A stretch of 64,000 nt of DNA from CAWACP01 sp963832965. GTDB taxonomy: Bacteria; Acidobacteriota; Terriglobia; Bryobacterales; Bryobacteraceae. Shown here one piece after another: positions 59,879-64,000 of the stretch. The notes beneath the pieces were generated by a model. It saw nothing but the letters and a program-made list of their open reading frames with translations, was not told where the DNA came from and made no database searches. The translations under genes and the position numbers were made by a program. The first letter of the stretch is position 1. The number at the start of each line of letters is the position of its first letter. The stretch lies in the NCBI GenBank assembly GCA_963832965.1, contig CAWHVW010000001.1, positions 248,001 to 312,000 of the forward strand, written 5' to 3'.

Positions 59879-62800
59879 TCCCCGCGCCGCTGCGGGATCG
59901 TGAACTTGAACGTAGCACCGCGCCCCGCTTCCGATTCCACCCAGATCCTTCCGCCCTGGCGCTCGACCACTTTCTTACAGAGCGCGAGGCCGATGCCGGT
60001 GCCGGGAATCTCGCTTCCGTGCAAGCGTTTGAACACGCCGAACACGCGGCTGGCGTCCTGCGGATCGATACCGATTCCGTTGTCCCGCACCGCGAACGTC
60101 CACCCTTCCCCTTCTCTCTGCGCCGAAACGTGGATCCTCGGCGATCTCCGCGCTTCGATACTTGATCGAATTGGAAATGAGGTTCTGGAAAAGCTGCGTC
60201 ACCATGATCCTCTTCGGCGGCCACGGTTGGCAGCGGCCGGAGGTCACCGTGGCGCCGCTGTTGCCGATGGCCGCCTGCAGGTTCAACAGCGCCTGAGCAA
60301 GGGCCGCGCCGCTATCGGTCACGGCCACGCCGTCGTGCGCCTCGCCGGTAACCTCCCAGTACGCCAGAAGGCCCTTCAGCAGCGCCTCAATCCTCAGCGC
60401 GCCCGCCACGGAATAGGAGATGAACTTGTCCGCTTCGGCAGTCAGCTTCCCGCCGTACTCGCGCCCCAGCAGCTCGGTAAAGTTCACCACCATCCGCAGA
60501 GGTTCCTGTAAGTCGTGCGTGAGCGCATAGGCAAAGTTTTGCAGCTCGGCGTTGGTCGTCCGCAGCGCTTCCTCGGCCTGTTTGCGGTCGGTGACGTCTT
60601 CAATCGCCAGCAGGATGGTCCGCGCCTGTGCATTCGGATTGAAGACCTCGCTGGCGTTGAGCAGCATCACTTTGCGTCCGACATGCTCAAATTCGTGGGT
60701 CACCTCAAAATCGCGGAACGTGGAATGCGCGGGAAGAATATTTTCCAGCAGTTCGCGCAGTTTGGGGATATTCCATTGCCCGTTTCCGAGGTCGTAGATC
60801 AGACGCTGCTCGGTCTCCTCCGCCGCGGCGTGGAACGTTTCATAGAACGCCCGGTTCGCCTTCATCACCTGCAGGTTCTGGTTCAGGATCACCAGCGGCT
60901 CCCGCACCGTTTCCACAATCGCTTCGGCGAAATCCAGACCGCGCCTGGCGGCATCGATATCGATCAACATCAGCACCGCGCCGTCGATTTTTGCCATCCG
61001 TTCCCACCGATGGAAGGATGCGCAGCGAATACCAGCGGCCGTAGGAGTCCCGGATATCGCGCGGTTTCCGGTCGCCGCCCTCCATGGCATCCAGCAGCAA
61101 GCGCCGCAGGTCGGGAAGTTCCATTTGCGGCTGCAGATCGGTGATCGACCGCCCAACATCGGAGGCGATCAGATTCAACATCGGCTCCATGGCGCGGGTA
61201 AAGCGGCGAATGCGCAGATCCCGCCCAACCATGACCAGCGGTATGCTGATGCTCTCCAGAAGATTGCCCAGATCGCGGTTGACGTGGCTCAACTCCACGT
61301 TGCTGGTCTTCAGGTCTTCGTTCAGCGTCTTCAGCTCTTCGTTGGCCGATTCCAGCTCTTCCTGCGCGGTTTCCAATTCCTCATTGCCCGCCTGCGCCTC
61401 TTCGTTCGCGGCCCGCAGTTCTTCCAGCGTGGTTGCCTTGTCGTCGACGATGGATTGCAGATACTCCTTGGTCGCCGCCAGCTCGCGCCGCAGCCGGTCG
61501 CTCCCCTCATCGCCGGTCGCCGGTCGGCGCCGCCGTGCCCGCCTTCCGGCTCGGTCTCCTCGAACAGGACCAGGAAATAGCGTTCTTCGGCCGCGGACGA
61601 ACCCGTGAACGGGAATACCCGGATGGAGACTTCTCTCAGCCGGCCATCGCCTTCGATCCGAAAGCCGTCTTCCCTGGCGGCGGCGTTCGTCTCTCTGGCG
61701 GTGCGCATCGCCTTGCCCAGCCCCACCATGAGGCCTTCGCGCGCCATCTTCAGAAGGTTATGGGTGGGCTCGCCCGGCGAAAGCTCCAGGTAGGGAGCGG
61801 TGCGCCCGCGCACCTGCACGATATTCATATCCTCGTCGATGACGGCGCCCGGGGGGCCATGTTCGGCCAGCACCAACCGGTCGGCTTCCTTCTGCACGTC
61901 CAGCCCGCCACGGTCCTCGGTAACTCTCTCCCGGACGTCCAGCCGTCCTTCCGCGGCGCCGGCCATCGCGCAGCGGCAGCGCGGGCACGCTCGCGTCCAG
62001 CCGCCGGCGATAGATTTTGTGGCTCTTCTCCATCTGATGAAACGCCTCGGAAAGCGTACCGATGCTCTCCGACGGACCCAATAGCAGGAAGCCCGCGGGC
62101 TTCAGGGCGTAGTGCAGAATCGACAAAACCTTGCGCTGCAATACCGCGCCCAGGTAGATCAGTACGTTGCAACAACAGATGAGGTCCAGTCTGGAAAACG
62201 GCGGATCCTGCGCCACGTTGTGCGCGGCAAAAACGCAGGTGTCGCGGATCACCTTCGCGATCTGCCAGGCGCGATCCGTTCTGGTGAAGAAACTTTGCCA
62301 GCCGCTCCGGCGAGACGTTGGACAGCGTGGCATCCGGGTATGTGCCGGCGCGGGCTTTGGTGATGGCTGCTTCGCTGATATCGGTGGCAAACACCTCGCA
62401 GGAAACGCTGAGGCCCGCCTCCTCGAGAAATTCCGCCAGGCAGATGGCCACCGAATAAGCCTCTTCGCCCGTGGAGCACCCGGCCACCCAGATGCGAATG
62501 GGATCGCCAGGCTCGCGGTTGGCAACCAGCGCGGGGAACACTCTCCTCTTCAACTCGTCGAAGACCGCCGGCTCTCGAAAGAACGCGGTGACGGTGACAA
62601 AGAAGCTCTCGCAGAGAATCTTTACCTCGTCGCGGTTCCGCTCGAGATCGCGCCGGTAGTCTTCCAGCTTTTCGAATCCGCGCAGGGCCATGCGCCGCCG
62701 GATGCGCCGCACCAGGGTGTTGTGCTTGTAGTGCGCGAAGTCCACTCCCGTGGTGGTCCGCACCAGCCGCAGCATCCTCGCCAGTTCCGCTTCGTCGGAT

Positions 62801-63570
62801 TGTTCCGGCGCCTTTCGAGAATCGCCCGGGATACGGGCATCGCGCGCGAAGGCCGCCAGTTGCCGCGCGATTCCGGCCGGCGGCAGAACAAAATCCACTA
62901 CTTCGGCGGCGATAGCGCTTCCCGGCATGCCACCGTACTTCGCCGTTTGCACGTCCTGCGCGAAGGTGATGCCGCCCGCGGCCTTGATTGCCTGCAGGCC
63001 CAGCGTTCCATCGGATGCCGTTCCCGACAGGATGACGCCGAGGGCATTGCCGCCGCGGTCCGCTGCCAGCGCCCGGAAAAAAGCGTCCACCGGCATGTTG
63101 CGCCCGCTTTCGGGCCGGGGTGGGGTTTCGAGCACCCCGTTGGAAATGCCGAGATTGCGTTTCGGCGCGATCACGTATACATGATTGGCCTCGGCGCGAG
63201 TCCCGTCTTTCACCTCCAGAACAGGCATCCTGGTGGCTTTGGAAAGCAGCTCGGTGAGGTGGCTCTCGTGGTTGGGATCAAGGTGCTGAATCAGCACGAA
63301 TGCCAGACCGGTGTCGCCTGGCAAGTGGTTGAGCAACTCCGTGAGGGCCTCCAGCCCACCGGCGGACGCGCCCACGCCGACAATGATGGGGAACGAATCG
63401 CCTTCGTCCAATTCCTCGTCGCTCGCCGGAAGCACCTCACCGGAAACGGGCAACAAGCCTTCGGCGGGGGTGTTCAAGGTCGTGGTGGCGTGCCGCCTCC
63501 GGGGCGAGGGCGTCGGACGCGGCGGTTGTATAACTCCGCCAGGCCGGCGCTTGCCGGTTTCTCTTGCCAT
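59875..63570 (-). pseudogene. CheB-CheR-PAS-histidine kinase hybrid, split by about six frameshifts
   Basis: Read across frames this is a ~1230-residue protein. Its parts, from the N-terminus, are: a CheB methylesterase (GVGASAGGLEALTELL, Ser ~69; LIQHLDP, His ~96; LSGTASDGTLG); a CheR methyltransferase (CESFFVTVTAFFREP, VAGCSTGEEAYS, CNVLIYL); a linker and PAS domain (GAVIDEDMNIVQVRGRTAPYL); a coiled coil (ELETAQEELESANEELKTLNE); PAS domains; and a histidine kinase (FAYALTHDLQEPLRMV; VRDNGIGIDP; GTGIGLALCKKVVERQGG). Breaks are seen near 62290 (extra T), 61970, 61520, 60990 (extra A) and 60140, with junctions less exact at others. Every domain is otherwise conserved. It is downstream of a receiver protein and upstream of a second kinase. 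Confidence 0.8.
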
Positions 63571-63631
63571 TCGCCACCATTACCTTTCTCGCAAACACCT
63601 AGCACGCGCAATGCCACTCTCACGCGAGTGG

Positions 63632-63683
63632 GGCGGCGCCATGCGCCGCCGCGGACCCGGGCCGCCGCAGGCTGAGAGCCTGC
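63632..63683. repeat. Two extragenic hairpins, family copies 3 and 4
   Basis: Copy 3 is GGCGGCGC-CAT-GCGCCGCC (63632-63650), preceded by GTGG. Copy 4 is GCAGGCT-GAG-AGCCTGC (63667-63683); on the minus strand it reads GTGA then GGCAGGCT-CTC-AGCCTGC. Both have the same layout as the copies at 22415 and 22597. They fill the gap between the receiver gene and the hybrid kinase. Confidence 0.7.
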
Positions 63684-63695
63684 CTCACTTCTGTT

Positions 63696-64000
63696 TCATG
63701 TCCGGGGACCCGCCAGCAGGTCCTTGATGATGACGCCGATTTCCATGAATTGATCGAGACCCGCGGGCTTGCTGATGAATTGGCAAACTCCCAGATCCTT
63801 GAGCGGAGCCAGGTCTCGGCGGGACTGAGAAGAACTCCATGCGCAAACCGGGACACCTCCGAGGTAATCAGCCGCGTGAATCTCGCGCAGGATGTCTTGG
63901 CCAGTGTACCTGGAGAGGTTCAGGTCGATCAGGATCAGGTCTGGAATGGCCGTCTCCGCCCAAACCCCCTGCCTGCGGACAAAAGCGATGGCATCCACTC
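63696..64000 (-). CDS. Single-domain response regulator (runs off right edge)
   Basis: The visible ~100 residues are the C-terminal two thirds of a receiver domain of the Rcp1/CheY type: PDLILIDLNLSRYTGQDILREI with the phospho-accepting Asp, VPVCAWSSSQSRRDL with the conserved Ser/Thr position, and GVCQFISKPAGLDQFMEI with the conserved Lys. The N-terminal part lies beyond base 64000, and the GTG at 63998 is internal. No output domain follows, so it passes its signal by protein contact. It is the first visible gene of the kinase cluster, all on the minus strand. Confidence 0.88.
   Translation of the reverse strand, partial: VDAIAFVRRQGVWAETAIPDLILIDLNLSRYTGQDILREIHAADYLGGVPVCAWSSSQSRRDLAPLKDLGVCQFISKPAGLDQFMEIGVIIKDLLAGPRT

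Noticed and set aside
1..64000. tRNA, rRNA, CRISPR or prophage regions
   Set aside because: No cloverleaf-like sequence with a T-loop GTTCGA block, no regularly spaced direct repeats and no phage structural genes were found by eye.

Overview
The window looks like the chromosome of a high-GC Acidobacteriota bacterium of the Solibacter/Bryobacter type. This is inferred from family content, not from a marker gene. Three Ser/Thr kinases carry C-terminal WD40/TolB-like propellers, and one opens with the MTPERW start common in that group. There is a TIGR03437 (Solibacter-type) surface protein, an ADOP-type FtsX/MacB permease plus a remnant of a second one, YXWXGXW-repeat secreted proteins, and a TPCR-LDTR repeat protein. 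No rRNA, tRNA, CRISPR array, phage or complete insertion sequence was seen.

Layout. 0-4.3 kb: the 3' end of an O-antigen ligase, a receptor kinase, then a second diverged copy of the ligase 3' end, and a membrane protein. 4.4-16.3 kb (minus strand): a phosphodiesterase-TPR-sulfotransferase fusion, a TonB-like/TIGR03437 pair, a second kinase, an ACT-domain protein, eutC-eutB (ethanolamine ammonia-lyase) and a TAXI-type solute-binding protein. 16.5-22.8 kb (plus strand): a small membrane protein, a Pit phosphate transporter, a MITE-like element, a secreted phosphoesterase, a Tat-exported multicopper oxidase and a His-rich small protein. 22.9-29.5 kb: a permease remnant, a large secreted repeat protein, and a TetR-controlled SDR/aldo-keto reductase pair with a clear double operator. 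29.5-36.5 kb: an ADOP permease, a five-gene arsenic operon (arsR-arsC-arsM-aqpS-arsC) with an operator, and an ArsR/SRPBCC pair with its own operator.

36.8-45.6 kb: a third kinase, a glycosyltransferase scrap, small envelope proteins, a SYLF protein, a DUF1003 protein, an OmpA-family coiled-coil protein and a DksA/TraR protein. 45.9-53.8 kb: a zinc-phospholipase-C-like protein, then a tightly packed operon of glucoamylase, sugar permease, GMC oxidoreductase and glucose dehydrogenase. This operon reads as a route from alpha-glucan to glucose, uptake and oxidation. 53.9-59.1 kb: a P-type ATPase remnant, several small secreted or stress proteins and a frameshifted Nramp transporter. 59.1-64 kb (minus strand): a receiver protein (cut by the window edge), a CheB-CheR-PAS-histidine kinase hybrid and a second histidine kinase. 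Both kinase genes are interrupted by single-base frameshifts.

Cross-cutting observations. (1) Single-base indels interrupt otherwise well-preserved reading frames in an SDR gene, an Nramp gene, both histidine-kinase genes and a glycosyltransferase scrap, several of them in short homopolymers. Either the consensus sequence is imperfect or these genes are recent pseudogenes. (2) A family of short extragenic hairpins (GTGR followed by 7-8 bp arms around a 3-nt loop) occurs four times. (3) A 26-nt motif occurs both inside the MITE-like element and 13 kb away. I found no clear candidate for a wholly new multi-gene system. The best leads are the phosphodiesterase-TPR-sulfotransferase fusion, the pump-less arsenic operon, the glucan oxidation operon and the kinase flanked by duplicated ligase ends.
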